Shown: positions 8,022-16,187 of the stretch, one piece after another
Layout of the letters: every line of letters starts with the position of its first letter
Numbering within the stretch: position 1 is the first letter of the stretch
Assembly (NCBI GenBank): GCA_033765145.1
Contig: JANRIH010000034.1
Location: forward strand, 1-64,000
Reading direction: 5' to 3'
Source: JAGVSR01 sp033765145
GTDB lineage: Bacteria; Pseudomonadota; Alphaproteobacteria; Rhizobiales; Hyphomicrobiaceae
Length of the DNA stretch: 64,000 nucleotides
The notes under the pieces: model-generated
Told to the model about the DNA's origin: nothing
The model's input: the letters and a program-made list of their open reading frames with translations, nothing else
Databases searched by the model: none
Position numbers and translations under genes: made by a program

Positions 8022-8933
8022 ATGGTGACGCGGACCGGCAATAGCGGAAACAACCGACTTCTTGGCACGGACGATGCCGACTTTCTCTACGGTCTGGCAG
8101 GAAACGACACCCTGATCGGCGGGGCGGGTGGCGACTATCTCGAGGGCTCAGAAGGAAACGACACCCTCCGGGGCGAAGGTGGCGCCGACAGAATCTATGG
8201 CGGCAACGGGAACGACATCATCGACGCCGGCGGTGAGAATGATCTCGTCTATGCCGGTGCAGGGAACGACCTGGTCAACCTCGGGCAGGGCAACGACCGT
8301 GGCTTCGGCGGTGACGGCAACGATACGTTCTCAGCCGGACAGGGCGACGACAGCGTCGATGCCGGCAATGGCAATGACCGGGTCGACCTTTCGACGGGCA
8401 ACGACGTCGGCCTCCTCGGGCTTGGCAACGATATCGCCTATGCGGGCGAAGGCAACGACACCGTCGCGGGTGGGGCCGGGAACGACGTGATCTACGGTCA
8501 GGAAGGCAACGACCGGCTCCGGGGCGAAGCGGGTGCTGACCGCATCGGCGGCGGGGAAGGCGACGACCGGATCGACGGCGGCACAGGTCTCGATACACTG
8601 ACGGGAAGTACCGGCGCCGACACGTTCATCTTTCGCGAGTTTGCCAGCGGCGCGGACCGCATTACCGACTTCGTGCCCGATCAGAGCGACAAGATCGAAA
8701 TCGCGCGATCGGCACTCGGCAACGCGATCCCACTCGGACAACTGGCCGATGTCGATTTCACGGCCCATGCCTCCAATGCGGCCACGACCAACAGCGCCGA
8801 GATCATCTACAATACATCCACCGGAAACCTTTACTTCGACGCCAATGGCACGGGCGCGGGCGGGCTTTCGCTGATCGCAGTCCTGACCACCCGGCCCTCG
8901 CTCGACTTCGATGACATCGCCATCATCGCGTGA
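8022..8933 (+). CDS. RTX (hemolysin-type) calcium-binding secreted protein
   Basis: A 303-residue protein made almost entirely of glycine- and aspartate-rich nonapeptide repeats, from GNDTLIGGAGGDYLEG at about 26 to GGTGLDTLTGSTGADTF at about 190, which form calcium-loaded parallel beta-rolls. The last 100 residues (DRITDFVPDQSDKIEI, then IIYNTSTGNLYFDANG) form the C-terminal module that usually carries the uncleaved type I secretion signal. There is no N-terminal signal peptide, as expected for that route. The ATG has an ACGGAG ribosome site eight bases upstream. No ABC exporter gene is in the window. No catalytic domain is visible, so it may be structural, an adhesin or S-layer-like. It is paralogous at its C-terminus to the truncated gene at 242-1486. 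Confidence 0.85.
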   Translation: MVTRTGNSGNNRLLGTDDADFLYGLAGNDTLIGGAGGDYLEGSEGNDTLRGEGGADRIYGGNGNDIIDAGGENDLVYAGAGNDLVNLGQGNDRGFGGDGNDTFSAGQGDDSVDAGNGNDRVDLSTGNDVGLLGLGNDIAYAGEGNDTVAGGAGNDVIYGQEGNDRLRGEAGADRIGGGEGDDRIDGGTGLDTLTGSTGADTFIFREFASGADRITDFVPDQSDKIEIARSALGNAIPLGQLADVDFTAHASNAATTNSAEIIYNTSTGNLYFDANGTGAGGLSLIAVLTTRPSLDFDDIAIIA

Positions 8934-8951
8934 GGCACTTCCACGTGCCTC
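8932..8951 (+). terminator. Short hairpin at RTX gene stop
   Basis: GAGGCAC (8932-8938) and GTGCCTC (8945-8951) form a perfect 7-bp stem with a 6-nt loop overlapping the RTX stop codon. There is no following T-run, so it may stabilise the 3' end rather than terminate by itself. Confidence 0.3.
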
Positions 8952-9111
8952 CGGCGCGCACCACGTCAAGACCAGGGCCGTCGCCGGTCGAAACCGGGGC
9001 GGCCTTGGACTTTTCAAGCGTGCGGGACTTGACGGCAGCGGTCGCGCGGACCAAAGGACTTGACCGTTTCGGCGGACTATTTTTCGCGTTCCGCACCCGG
9101 GGAGCCCTGCC

Positions 9112-9978
9112 CTGACCGAGCCGCTCTATCTCCTCATCAACCTCGACCGATCGCCGGAACGGCTGGCGGAAACCGGCGCGCACCTTCGGGCGCACGGCAT
9201 TTCGTTCGTCCGCGTGCCGGCGGTCGAGGGCAAGAACATCGGGCTGCCGATCCCGGGCATAGACCCGGACGTCTACCGGCGCAATCACGGCCGCACGATC
9301 CGCCCCGGTGAGGTCGGCTGCTACCTCTCGCACATGAAGGCTATGCGGACGTTCCTCGCGTCGTCACACGCCTTTTGCGTCATTCTCGAAGACGACGCGA
9401 CGATCGCCAAGGGGGGCAAGGCGGCCATCGACGAACTCGTCGCGTGCCAACTCGCGGGTTTTGACATCGTGCGCCTGCAGTTGCGGCGCCGGGGGATCGG
9501 GGCGACGGTTGCGCGGCTTCCGTCGGGTCACCGGGTGCGCGTGATGGCGACACGCATGACGGGGTCGGTCGCCTACATTCTCACGCGCGCGGCCGCGAGC
9601 CGCTATCTCGCACGCCTCCTGCCGATCGTCGTTCCCTACGATCACGCCTTCGACCGGCCCGTGCATCTCGGTCTTAGCATCGGCTTCGTGGACCCAGCGC
9701 CCGTCATTCCCGCAAAATCCATTTCGACCATTGAGCCGCCGAAGCCCGACCGGCGGCGCATCGCCAAGGCGGACAAGGTCGGCGTTCTCGGCAAGATTCC
9801 CGTGCTCCGGTGGCGGTCGGAAACCGAACTGGCCCGCGCGTTCGCGGCATCGTCGGAAGCGCTCCGCCGCAATGTGCTCGGGCGCCGGACATCGGTTCTC
9901 GCGGAAGCGCCGCTACCGACCTTCGCGCCCGAGATCGAGGCGATCATTGCGCCCGTTGCGCTCGACCGATCGGCGTGA
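9112..9978 (+). CDS. Family 25 glycosyltransferase (LPS biosynthesis type), CTG start
   Basis: A glycosyltransferase of about 288 residues. The N-terminus TEPLYLLINLDRSPER, then the HGISFVRVPAVEG region, RPGEVGCYLSHMKAMR and CVILEDDA, are the hallmarks of the GT25 family (LPS galactosyl- or glucosyltransferases). The EDDA segment corresponds to the metal/nucleotide-sugar binding acidic motif. Homology begins well upstream of the first ATG at 9214, and no ATG, GTG or TTG occurs in frame between the stop at 9061 and 9214 that would include it. CTG at 9112, eight bases after a GGGGAG ribosome site, is the best start. Acceptor and donor sugars are unknown. It may modify surface glycans; its link with the RTX gene upstream is only positional. 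Confidence 0.75.
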   Translation: MTEPLYLLINLDRSPERLAETGAHLRAHGISFVRVPAVEGKNIGLPIPGIDPDVYRRNHGRTIRPGEVGCYLSHMKAMRTFLASSHAFCVILEDDATIAKGGKAAIDELVACQLAGFDIVRLQLRRRGIGATVARLPSGHRVRVMATRMTGSVAYILTRAAASRYLARLLPIVVPYDHAFDRPVHLGLSIGFVDPAPVIPAKSISTIEPPKPDRRRIAKADKVGVLGKIPVLRWRSETELARAFAASSEALRRNVLGRRTSVLAEAPLPTFAPEIEAIIAPVALDRSA

Positions 9979-9997
9979 GGCGGCTTCTTTTCCGAAA

Positions 9998-11335
9998 TCA
10001 AATGCCGGGCGCGTGGGCGACGGGCTTCGTTCCGAGGTAGGCGTCGAAGCAGGACGCGATGGTGCGCACGAAGGGCCGTCCGAGCGGGGTCACGACAAAG
10101 CCCTCGCTCGTGCGCTCGACGATGCCGTCGGCGTCGGCGGCGATGAGGTCGTCCGCGATGTCGCAGACCGGAGCGGCGGCGTCGCCGAACCGCTTCGTGA
10201 GGTCGGCCCGAGAAAACCGGTATTCACACATCAAGGTCTCGATGGCGGCGGCGCGTGCCGCGTCGTCGTTCGACAGGCGAAAGCCGCGCTCGGTTGCGAG
10301 ATGGCCTGAAAGCACGCGACGTTCGTAGTCCGCAGTCGCGACAGCGTTCTGGACGTACCCTTGAGGCAGGCGGCCGATGCTCGACGCGCCCAATCCGATG
10401 AGGGCGGTCGCCGTGTCGGTCGTATAGCCCTGGAAGTTGCGCCGTAGCGGGGCCTGCGCAAGGCTATCCGTCTCGCGGGCGTAGTGATCAATGCCGATCG
10501 CTCTATAACCCGCGCGCTGGAGAAGGCGGGACAGTCGCTGTGACTGGGCATACCTTTCCTGAATGTCCGGGAGCGCCGCGGCGTCGATCAGGCGCTGATG
10601 CTTCAGACGCTGTGGCAAATGCGCGTATCCGAAGATGGCGATGCGATCGGGTTCGAGTTCCAGCACGCGCGCGAGCGTTTCTGTCACGCTCTTCCGGGAT
10701 TGATGGGGCAGGCCATAGACGAGGTCGATGTTGATGGAGCTAACACCTGCCGCCCTAAAGCGCTCGACGACGGATCTCGTCGTCGCGAACGACTGCTCCC
10801 GGCCGATGGCGCGCTGGACTTCAGGATCGAAATCCTGGACGCCGAGCGAGACCCGATTGACTCCGATGGCCACAAAGGCGTCTACTTGATTGCCGTCGAG
10901 GCGGCGCGGGTCGATCTCGACCGCATGCTCACCGGCGGGTTCGATGGCGAAGCGCGCATGGAGCCGCGCTCCGATAGTGCTGATATCCTCGGCGGAGAGG
11001 ACATTCGGCGAACCACCGCCCCAGTGGACGTGCCCGACGCGGGCGCCTGCTGGGAGGCAATCTGCAACGGCATCTATCTCGGCCAAGAGCGCATGGACGT
11101 ATTGCGCGACCGGAGCGTAGGCGTGCGTGGCCTTCGTGTTGCAGCCACAGTAGTGGCAGAGATCCCGGCAATAGGGGACGTGCAGGTAAAGAGAGAGTGT
11201 GTCGGCCGGCGTCAACGCGGCGAGCCAATCGCGGTAAGCCGCTTCGCCGACCCCGGCCGAGAAGTGCGGCGCGGTCGGGTAGCTCGTGTAGCGGGGCACG
11301 GGTTCGGAGTACTTACGGACGATGTCGATCAGCAT
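9998..11335 (-). CDS. hemN: Oxygen-independent coproporphyrinogen III oxidase
   Basis: A 445-residue radical-SAM enzyme that decarboxylates coproporphyrinogen III to protoporphyrinogen IX without oxygen, a step in haem synthesis. The N-terminus MLIDIVRKYSEPVPRYTSYP is the classical HemN start. The 4Fe-4S cysteines are Cys56, Cys60 and Cys63 in YCRDLCHYCGC, with the SAM-binding WGGGSPN soon after. The ATG at 11335 is chosen over an upstream in-frame start at 11416 because family homology begins there. An FNR-type box lies 75-88 bases upstream, and the neighbouring genes encode an FNR-type regulator and cbb3 oxidase. This supports low-oxygen induction to supply haem for the oxidase. Confidence 0.93.
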   Translation of the reverse strand: MLIDIVRKYSEPVPRYTSYPTAPHFSAGVGEAAYRDWLAALTPADTLSLYLHVPYCRDLCHYCGCNTKATHAYAPVAQYVHALLAEIDAVADCLPAGARVGHVHWGGGSPNVLSAEDISTIGARLHARFAIEPAGEHAVEIDPRRLDGNQVDAFVAIGVNRVSLGVQDFDPEVQRAIGREQSFATTRSVVERFRAAGVSSINIDLVYGLPHQSRKSVTETLARVLELEPDRIAIFGYAHLPQRLKHQRLIDAAALPDIQERYAQSQRLSRLLQRAGYRAIGIDHYARETDSLAQAPLRRNFQGYTTDTATALIGLGASSIGRLPQGYVQNAVATADYERRVLSGHLATERGFRLSNDDAARAAAIETLMCEYRFSRADLTKRFGDAAAPVCDIADDLIAADADGIVERTSEGFVVTPLGRPFVRTIASCFDAYLGTKPVAHAPGI

Positions 11336-11409
11336 GGAGCGGTTCCGGATGTGCCGGGGTGGAGTCGGGGACGGTTCCTTTGATTGACACTCAATTGTGT
11401 CATGCACGC

Positions 11410-11423
11410 TTGACATCGGTCAA
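11410..11423. promoter_or_regulatory. FNR/FixK-type box upstream of hemN
   Basis: TTGAC-ATCG-GTCAA matches the FNR/FixK consensus TTGAY-N4-RTCAA with perfect 5-bp dyad symmetry. Its centre is about 81 bases upstream of the hemN ATG, suitable for activation of hemN, and about 165 bases upstream of the divergent fnr-type gene, where it could give autoregulation. Close to it, ATTGA-CAC-TCAAT (11383-11395) is a second, non-canonical palindrome. Confidence 0.7.
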
Positions 11424-11580
11424 TTCCGAAACACGACGCGGCGCCTCGTCCCAGCGTCGTACGGCGGAATTCCGTCGGGAGCCGGCCCGCATACAGATTT
11501 CCGTCGGTCGAGGGATCGGCGGGACAAAATGTGCTAGTCTCGTCAGCGCGTTCCTCTTCAAGTGAACAGGAGGCGACCCC

Positions 11581-12303
11581 ATGGCCCGTCTTGCATGCGA
11601 GACCTGCGCCGTTCGGAGCAAGGCCATATGCAGCGAACTCACCCGCGATGAATTGACGAAGATCAACGCCATCGCCCATTTCCGCGCGGTCCCCGCCGGG
11701 GAAGTGCTGTTCGCGGACGACGAGCCGCCGCCCTATTTCGCGAGCATCCTTTCGGGCGTCGTCAAACTCACGAAGAGCCTGCCCGACGGCCGGCAGCAGA
11801 TCGTCGGACTGCTGTTCCCGTCCCAGTTCCTCGGCAAGACCATCACAGGGCGTGCCTCCTATTCCGCGGAAGCGGCCACCAACGCGCGGCTCTGCACGTT
11901 CAACCGCGATCAGTTCAACGGCATTCTCAGGGCGCACCCCTCGCTCGAGAAGCGCATGTTCGAGCACACGCTGGACGAACTCGACTCGGCACGGGAATGG
12001 ATGCTGCTCCTTGGGCGGAAGACGGCGGCGGAAAAGGTCGCGTCCCTGCTCGTGCTCATCGCCAGGCACAGCCGCCAACTCGGCTGCGGCGATCCCGAGC
12101 ATCCCGATCGCGTCAGGTTCGAGTTGCCGCTCTCGCGGAGCGAGATTGCAGACTACCTCGGCCTCACGATCGAGACGGTCAGCCGGCAGCTCAGCCGTTT
12201 CAAAGCGAAAAACCTCATCAGCCTCGAAGGCCCGCGGGTCGTCGTCGTGCCGAGCCTCGAGCGGCTCGCCGGTGAGGCCGAGACGGACGAAGCCTGCGTC
12301 TGA
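11581..12303 (+). CDS. fnrL: FNR-type oxygen-sensing transcriptional regulator
   Basis: A 240-residue Crp/FNR-family regulator. N-terminal cysteines Cys6, Cys9 and Cys17 (CETCAVRSKAIC) plus Cys105 match the four ligands of the oxygen-labile 4Fe-4S cluster in FNR/FnrL proteins. A cyclic-nucleotide-like beta-barrel (about 25-120) and a dimer helix follow, then a winged helix-turn-helix with RSEIADYLGLTIETVSRQLS. The E-x2-SR recognition pattern reads TTGAT-type boxes. Such boxes occur before hemN and ccoN here. A strong AGGAGG-like ribosome site precedes the ATG. It should sense low oxygen and activate the adjacent respiration genes. FixK proteins lack the cysteine set, so FnrL/FnrN type is preferred. 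Confidence 0.9.
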   Translation: MARLACETCAVRSKAICSELTRDELTKINAIAHFRAVPAGEVLFADDEPPPYFASILSGVVKLTKSLPDGRQQIVGLLFPSQFLGKTITGRASYSAEAATNARLCTFNRDQFNGILRAHPSLEKRMFEHTLDELDSAREWMLLLGRKTAAEKVASLLVLIARHSRQLGCGDPEHPDRVRFELPLSRSEIADYLGLTIETVSRQLSRFKAKNLISLEGPRVVVVPSLERLAGEAETDEACV

Positions 12304-12511
12304 CGCCGGTTACCGGCCGTTCATCCCTCTCCCGGATTGCACAGGCGGCGCGTCGGTTCGATCGAACGTCGTGCGACATTGCGTCTGCGACGGAATTGTC
12401 GTTCGCGGCACGCCCACCAGTCAACGCGCGCGAACGGCTTGTTTTCATGCCTGCCGAAGGCCGCGCTCACCGCTTTCACCCCTGTGGCCCGGTGAGGCGC
12501 GCTCGCCGACG

Positions 12512-12525
12512 TTGACCTAGATCAA
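12512..12525. promoter_or_regulatory. FNR-type box upstream of ccoN
   Basis: TTGAC-CTAG-ATCAA fits the FNR/FixK consensus, and its centre is about 78 bases before the ccoN ATG. It is the expected activation site for the cbb3 oxidase operon and a probable target of the regulator encoded at 11581-12303. The remaining bases of the 12304-12595 interval show no open reading frame with support. Confidence 0.75.
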
Positions 12526-12595
12526 CGCGAACACCTCACGCTGCCCCAAAGGTTTCCCTGCGCCCTTCCGCGCTTCCACCAAGGGAAACTTCCTC

Positions 12596-14251
12596 ATGAC
12601 AGACACAAAGGTCGAACGGTCGGCGTTCGGCAGCGTGTTGGCGGCTCTCGCATCGCTTGCCGTCGCCATCACCGGTGCGCTTGTCGCCCTCAGCACCTCT
12701 GATCCCGTGATGGCCTTTCACGGCTGGATCTTCGCAGCGGCCGGGGCTGTCGCAACGATCGTCGTCGTCCGCGCGCTCGGGCAGAGCGACAGTATCGAAG
12801 ACGTCAACGGGTACATGGACGGCCCGATCAAGGTCGCCGTCATCGCGGCCGTGTTCTGGGGCATCGCGGGCTTTCTCGTCGGCGACATCATCGCCTGGCA
12901 GCTGGCCTTTCCGGCGCTCAATCTCGATCTGCCGTGGACGAGCTTCGGGCGACTTCGTCCGCTTCATACCTCGGCCGTCATCTTCGCGTTCGGCGGCAAC
13001 GTTCTGCTCGGAACTTCGCTCTATGTCGTGCAGCGGACGTGCCATGCGCGGCTGCCGGGCCGGTGGGCGCCGTGGTTCGTGGTCTGGGGCTTCAACCTGC
13101 TCATCGTCATCGCGGGCACGGGCTACATTCTCGGCGTCACGAGCGGCAAGGAATACGCCGAACCCGAATGGTACGCGGATCTCTGGCTCACGATCGTCTG
13201 GGTCGTCTATCTGCTCGTCTTCCTCGGCACGATCTGGAAGCGCCGCGAGCCCCACATCTACGTCGCGAACTGGTTCTACCTCGCCTTCATCGTGACCGTG
13301 GCGATGCTGCACATCGTCAACAACCTCGCGATCCCCGTTTCCTGGACCGGCACCAAGAGCTACAGCCTCTTCTCGGGCGTTCAGGATGCGATGACGCAAT
13401 GGTGGTACGGCCACAACGCGGTCGGGTTCTTCCTCACCGCCGGCTTTCTCGGGATCATGTACTACTTCATCCCGAAGCGCGTGGAGCGGCCCGTCTACTC
13501 CTACCGCCTGTCGATCGTGCACTTCTGGACGCTCATCTTCCTCTACATCTGGGCCGGTCCCCATCATCTCCATTACACCGCCTTGCCCGATTGGGCGCAG
13601 ACGCTCGGCATGACGTTCTCGATCATGCTCTGGATGCCGTCGTGGGGCGGGATGATCAACGGCCTCATGACGCTCTCGGGCGCGTGGGACAAGCTGCGCA
13701 CCGATCCTGTCGTTCGCCTCCTGGTCGTCTCGGTCGCCTTCTACGGCATGTCGACGTTCGAAGGACCGGTCATGAGCATCAAGGCCGTCAACCAGCTCTC
13801 GCATTACACGGACTGGACGATCGGACACGTGCACTCCGGCGCGCTCGGATGGGTCGCGATGGTGTCGTTCGGCGCGATCTACTGCCTCGTGCCGTGGCTC
13901 TGGAAGCGCAAGGCGCTCTATTCGCTCCGGCTGGTCGAGTGGCACTTCTGGATCTCGACGATCGGCATCCTTCTCTACATCACGGCGATGTGGGTGTCGG
14001 GCATCATGCAGGGGCTCATGTGGCGGGCCTACGACAAGCTCGGCTTCCTTTCCTACTCGTTCGTCGAGACCGTGGAAGCTATGCATCCCTATTACATCGT
14101 GCGCAGCGTCGGCGGACTACTGTTCGTCATCGGCTCGCTCATCATGGCCTACAACATCATCCGCACCATCCGGGGCGACGAGCCGGTCGACGCGGCCGAG
14201 CAGCCGCGCGTGGCGGCCGCTCCCGAGCTTCGACTTCAGGCGGCGGAATAA
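12596..14251 (+). CDS. ccoN: Cytochrome cbb3 oxidase catalytic subunit I
   Basis: A 551-residue polytopic haem-copper oxidase subunit (FixN/CcoN) that reduces oxygen to water with high affinity. Visible ligands are His124 (RPLHTSAV), the CuB pair His323/His324 in PHHLHYTALPDW, and the haem b/b3 histidines His411 and His413 in IGHVHSGALGW. The segment WYGHNAVGFFLTAGFLGIMYY contains the remaining CuB histidine and the tyrosine of the helix that is cross-linked in C-type oxidases. It has at least twelve membrane helices and the usual length is about 540. An FNR box lies upstream. It is the first gene of ccoNOQP and is followed by ccoO after 12 bases. CcoI and CcoG downstream would provide copper and assembly. 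Confidence 0.96.
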   Translation: MTDTKVERSAFGSVLAALASLAVAITGALVALSTSDPVMAFHGWIFAAAGAVATIVVVRALGQSDSIEDVNGYMDGPIKVAVIAAVFWGIAGFLVGDIIAWQLAFPALNLDLPWTSFGRLRPLHTSAVIFAFGGNVLLGTSLYVVQRTCHARLPGRWAPWFVVWGFNLLIVIAGTGYILGVTSGKEYAEPEWYADLWLTIVWVVYLLVFLGTIWKRREPHIYVANWFYLAFIVTVAMLHIVNNLAIPVSWTGTKSYSLFSGVQDAMTQWWYGHNAVGFFLTAGFLGIMYYFIPKRVERPVYSYRLSIVHFWTLIFLYIWAGPHHLHYTALPDWAQTLGMTFSIMLWMPSWGGMINGLMTLSGAWDKLRTDPVVRLLVVSVAFYGMSTFEGPVMSIKAVNQLSHYTDWTIGHVHSGALGWVAMVSFGAIYCLVPWLWKRKALYSLRLVEWHFWISTIGILLYITAMWVSGIMQGLMWRAYDKLGFLSYSFVETVEAMHPYYIVRSVGGLLFVIGSLIMAYNIIRTIRGDEPVDAAEQPRVAAAPELRLQAAE

Positions 14252-14263
14252 GGAGGATCGATC

Positions 14264-14989
14264 ATGGACCACGGTGTACTCGAACGAAACTCGATCCTCC
14301 TGCTCGTCTGCTCGCTCATCGTCGTGTCGATCGGCGGCCTCGTGCAGATCGCGCCCCTGTTCTGGGTCGAAAGCACGATCGAGAAGGTGCAGGGCATGCG
14401 GCCCTATACGCCTCTCGAACAGGCCGGACGCGACATCTACGTGCGGGAAGGATGCTACGTCTGCCACAGCCAGATGATCCGCACGTTGCGCGACGAGGTC
14501 GAGCGCTACGGCCATTACAGCCTCGCGGCCGAAAGCATGTACGACCATCCGTTCCAGTGGGGCTCGAAGCGCACGGGGCCCGATCTCGCGCGCGTCGGCG
14601 GAAAATACTCCGACCAATGGCACGTGGAGCACTTCAAGAACCCTCGCGCGGTCGTGCCCGAGAGCATCATGCCGGCCTATCCCTGGCTGGCCGAGCGTCC
14701 GCTCGACCCCAAGGGCGTGGCGGACAACCTCAAGGCCCTGAAGATCGCCGGCGTGCCCTACAGCGACGCCATGATCGCGTCGGCTGCGGCGGATTTCGAA
14801 GCGCAAGTGAAGCCTGACAGCAAAGAGGCCAAGGCGCTGCTCGAACGGTATCCCAAGGCGAAGATCGGCGATTTCGACGGCAATCCGGATGCCGTCACCG
14901 AACTCGATGCGCTCGTCGCCTACCTCCAGATGCTCGGGACGCTCGTCGACTTCGCGTCGTTCGATGCGTCGGGCCCCAATCTTCGATAG
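14264..14989 (+). CDS. ccoO: Cytochrome cbb3 oxidase subunit II (mono-haem c)
   Basis: A 241-residue membrane-anchored c-type cytochrome. One N-terminal helix (about 11-32) is followed by a periplasmic domain with a haem c site CYVCH at 64-68. The axial methionine is probably in the conserved SIMPAYPWL segment. It passes electrons from CcoP to the catalytic subunit. Length and order (after ccoN, before ccoQ) are standard for the fixNOQP operon. The haem is attached by the cytochrome c maturation system, whose ccmF-ccmH end lies at the right side of this window. Start supported by an AGGAGG-like site. Confidence 0.96.
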   Translation: MDHGVLERNSILLLVCSLIVVSIGGLVQIAPLFWVESTIEKVQGMRPYTPLEQAGRDIYVREGCYVCHSQMIRTLRDEVERYGHYSLAAESMYDHPFQWGSKRTGPDLARVGGKYSDQWHVEHFKNPRAVVPESIMPAYPWLAERPLDPKGVADNLKALKIAGVPYSDAMIASAAADFEAQVKPDSKEAKALLERYPKAKIGDFDGNPDAVTELDALVAYLQMLGTLVDFASFDASGPNLR

Positions 14990-15003
14990 GAGCCCCGAAA
15001 GCC

Positions 15004-15201
15004 ATGTCCATCTCTTACGAAACGATCGCAACAGTGAGCCAGACCGGCTCGCTCCTCATCTTCGTCGCGCTCTTCGTCGCCGTCCTCGCCTATGCGCTCT
15101 GGCCGGCCAATCGGGAACGCTTTCATAGGGCTTCGACCGAGGCTCTCGATCTCGGGCAGGACCCCTTCGACACTGGATCCAAGCGCGGAGACATTCGATG
15201 A
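15004..15201 (+). CDS. ccoQ: Cytochrome cbb3 oxidase small subunit CcoQ
   Basis: A 65-residue single-helix membrane protein (helix about 16-35, LLIFVALFVAVLAYALWP) with a charged C-terminal tail. Size, the YETIATVSQTGS N-terminus and position between ccoO and ccoP identify it as CcoQ/FixQ. CcoQ stabilises the association of CcoP with the core oxidase and protects it from oxygen. Its last codon overlaps the start of ccoP (ATGA at 15198-15201), indicating translational coupling. An AGGAG site lies upstream of its ATG. Confidence 0.93.
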   Translation: MSISYETIATVSQTGSLLIFVALFVAVLAYALWPANRERFHRASTEALDLGQDPFDTGSKRGDIR

Positions 15202-16073
15202 GCGCTGAACGGCATATCGACGATGTAACGGGCATCGAGACCACAGGGCACGTGTGGGACGAGGACCTGCGCGAACTCAACAAGCCGCTGCCGAAGTGGT
15301 GGCTCTATACGTTCTATGCGTGCATCGTCTGGGCCATCGGCTACTGGGTGCTGTACCCCGCGTTTCCGCTCTCGAACGACTACACGCGCGGCATCCTCGG
15401 GTATTCCCAGCGCGCTGTCGTCTCGGCCGACGTCGCAGCCGGAAAGGCTGCGCAGTCCGAGATGCGCGCGCTGCTCGACAAGACACCGCTCGAGGATGTC
15501 GCGAAGAACGCCGACTTGAAGCGCTTCGCGACGGTCGGCGGCGCGGCCGCATTCGCCACCAACTGCGCGCCCTGCCACGGCCGCGGCGCGCAGGGGTTTG
15601 CGGGCTATCCCAATCTCAACGACGACGACTGGCTCTGGGGCGGCAAGATCTCGGACGTGCAGTTCACGATCCTCCACGGCATCCGGCAGGGTACGGCCGA
15701 CTCGCGCGCGATGGACATGCCGCGGTTCGGGATAGACGGCGCGCTCACGCCCGAACAGATCGCCGACGCGGCCGAATTCGTGCAGTCGCTCTCGGGCCAT
15801 TCCACGGACAAGGACGCGGCCGCTCGCGGGCAGACGATTTTCGCGGAACAGTGCGCCGCATGTCATGGCGAAACGGGCAAGGGCAATCAGGAGATGGGTG
15901 CGCCCAATCTCTCGGATGCGATCTGGCTCTACGGCGGCGAGAAGGCGGCGATCATGGAGAGCATCCGGACCGGCCGGGGCGGGAAAATGCCCGCCTGGGG
16001 CGCGCGTCTCGATCCCACGACCATCAAGTCGCTCGCGGTCTACGTGCATGGCCTCGGCGGCGGCGTGAAGTAG
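15198..16073 (+). CDS. ccoP: Cytochrome cbb3 oxidase subunit III (di-haem c)
   Basis: A 291-residue di-haem cytochrome c that accepts electrons from soluble cytochromes or the bc1 complex. The N-terminal helix (about 35-58) carries the WWLYTFYACIVWAIGYW signature of CcoP. Two haem-binding motifs are visible, CAPCH at 123-127 and CAACH at 219-223, each in its own cytochrome c fold. Sixth-ligand methionines probably lie in AMDMPRFG and GGKMPAWG. It overlaps ccoQ by four bases and is followed after 114 bases by ccoG, with a strong hairpin between. Confidence 0.96.
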   Translation: MSAERHIDDVTGIETTGHVWDEDLRELNKPLPKWWLYTFYACIVWAIGYWVLYPAFPLSNDYTRGILGYSQRAVVSADVAAGKAAQSEMRALLDKTPLEDVAKNADLKRFATVGGAAAFATNCAPCHGRGAQGFAGYPNLNDDDWLWGGKISDVQFTILHGIRQGTADSRAMDMPRFGIDGALTPEQIADAAEFVQSLSGHSTDKDAAARGQTIFAEQCAACHGETGKGNQEMGAPNLSDAIWLYGGEKAAIMESIRTGRGGKMPAWGARLDPTTIKSLAVYVHGLGGGVK

Positions 16074-16081
16074 GTCGAAGG

Positions 16082-16111
16082 GGCGCCGCGGAAAGTTCGC
16101 TCCGCGGCGCC
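16082..16111 (+). terminator. Strong hairpin between ccoP and ccoG
   Basis: GGCGCCGCGGA (16082-16092) and TCCGCGGCGCC (16101-16111) form a perfect 11-bp GC-rich stem with an 8-nt loop, starting nine bases after the ccoP stop. There is no T-run. It may partially terminate transcription or protect the ccoNOQP message, separating oxidase expression from the assembly genes downstream. Confidence 0.5.
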
Positions 16112-16187
16112 GCGAACATGGGCGGCACACGGCACGAGCTCAGGCGGCAGAGTTGCGGATTTTCCGATCGACATTGGACACGGTGCC

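Noticed and set aside
8022..8933. Glycine-rich DNA repeats in the RTX gene as a non-coding tandem repeat
   Set aside because: The repeats follow the nine-residue RTX periodicity in a continuous reading frame and are explained by the protein.
11336..11416. N-terminal extension of HemN from the start at 11416
   Set aside because: The extra 27 residues include the FNR-box neighbourhood and are not part of the HemN family; homology begins exactly at the methionine at 11335.
12536..14086. 516-residue minus-strand ORF opposite ccoN
   Set aside because: It is rich in Asp, Glu, Arg and His with no recognisable domain, and lies fully opposite a clear cbb3 catalytic subunit gene. Long antisense frames are normal in GC-rich coding DNA.
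12934..14817. 627-residue plus-strand ORF overlapping ccoN and ccoO in another frame
   Set aside because: Arg- and His-rich sequence without any motif; the real frames of ccoN and ccoO explain the region.
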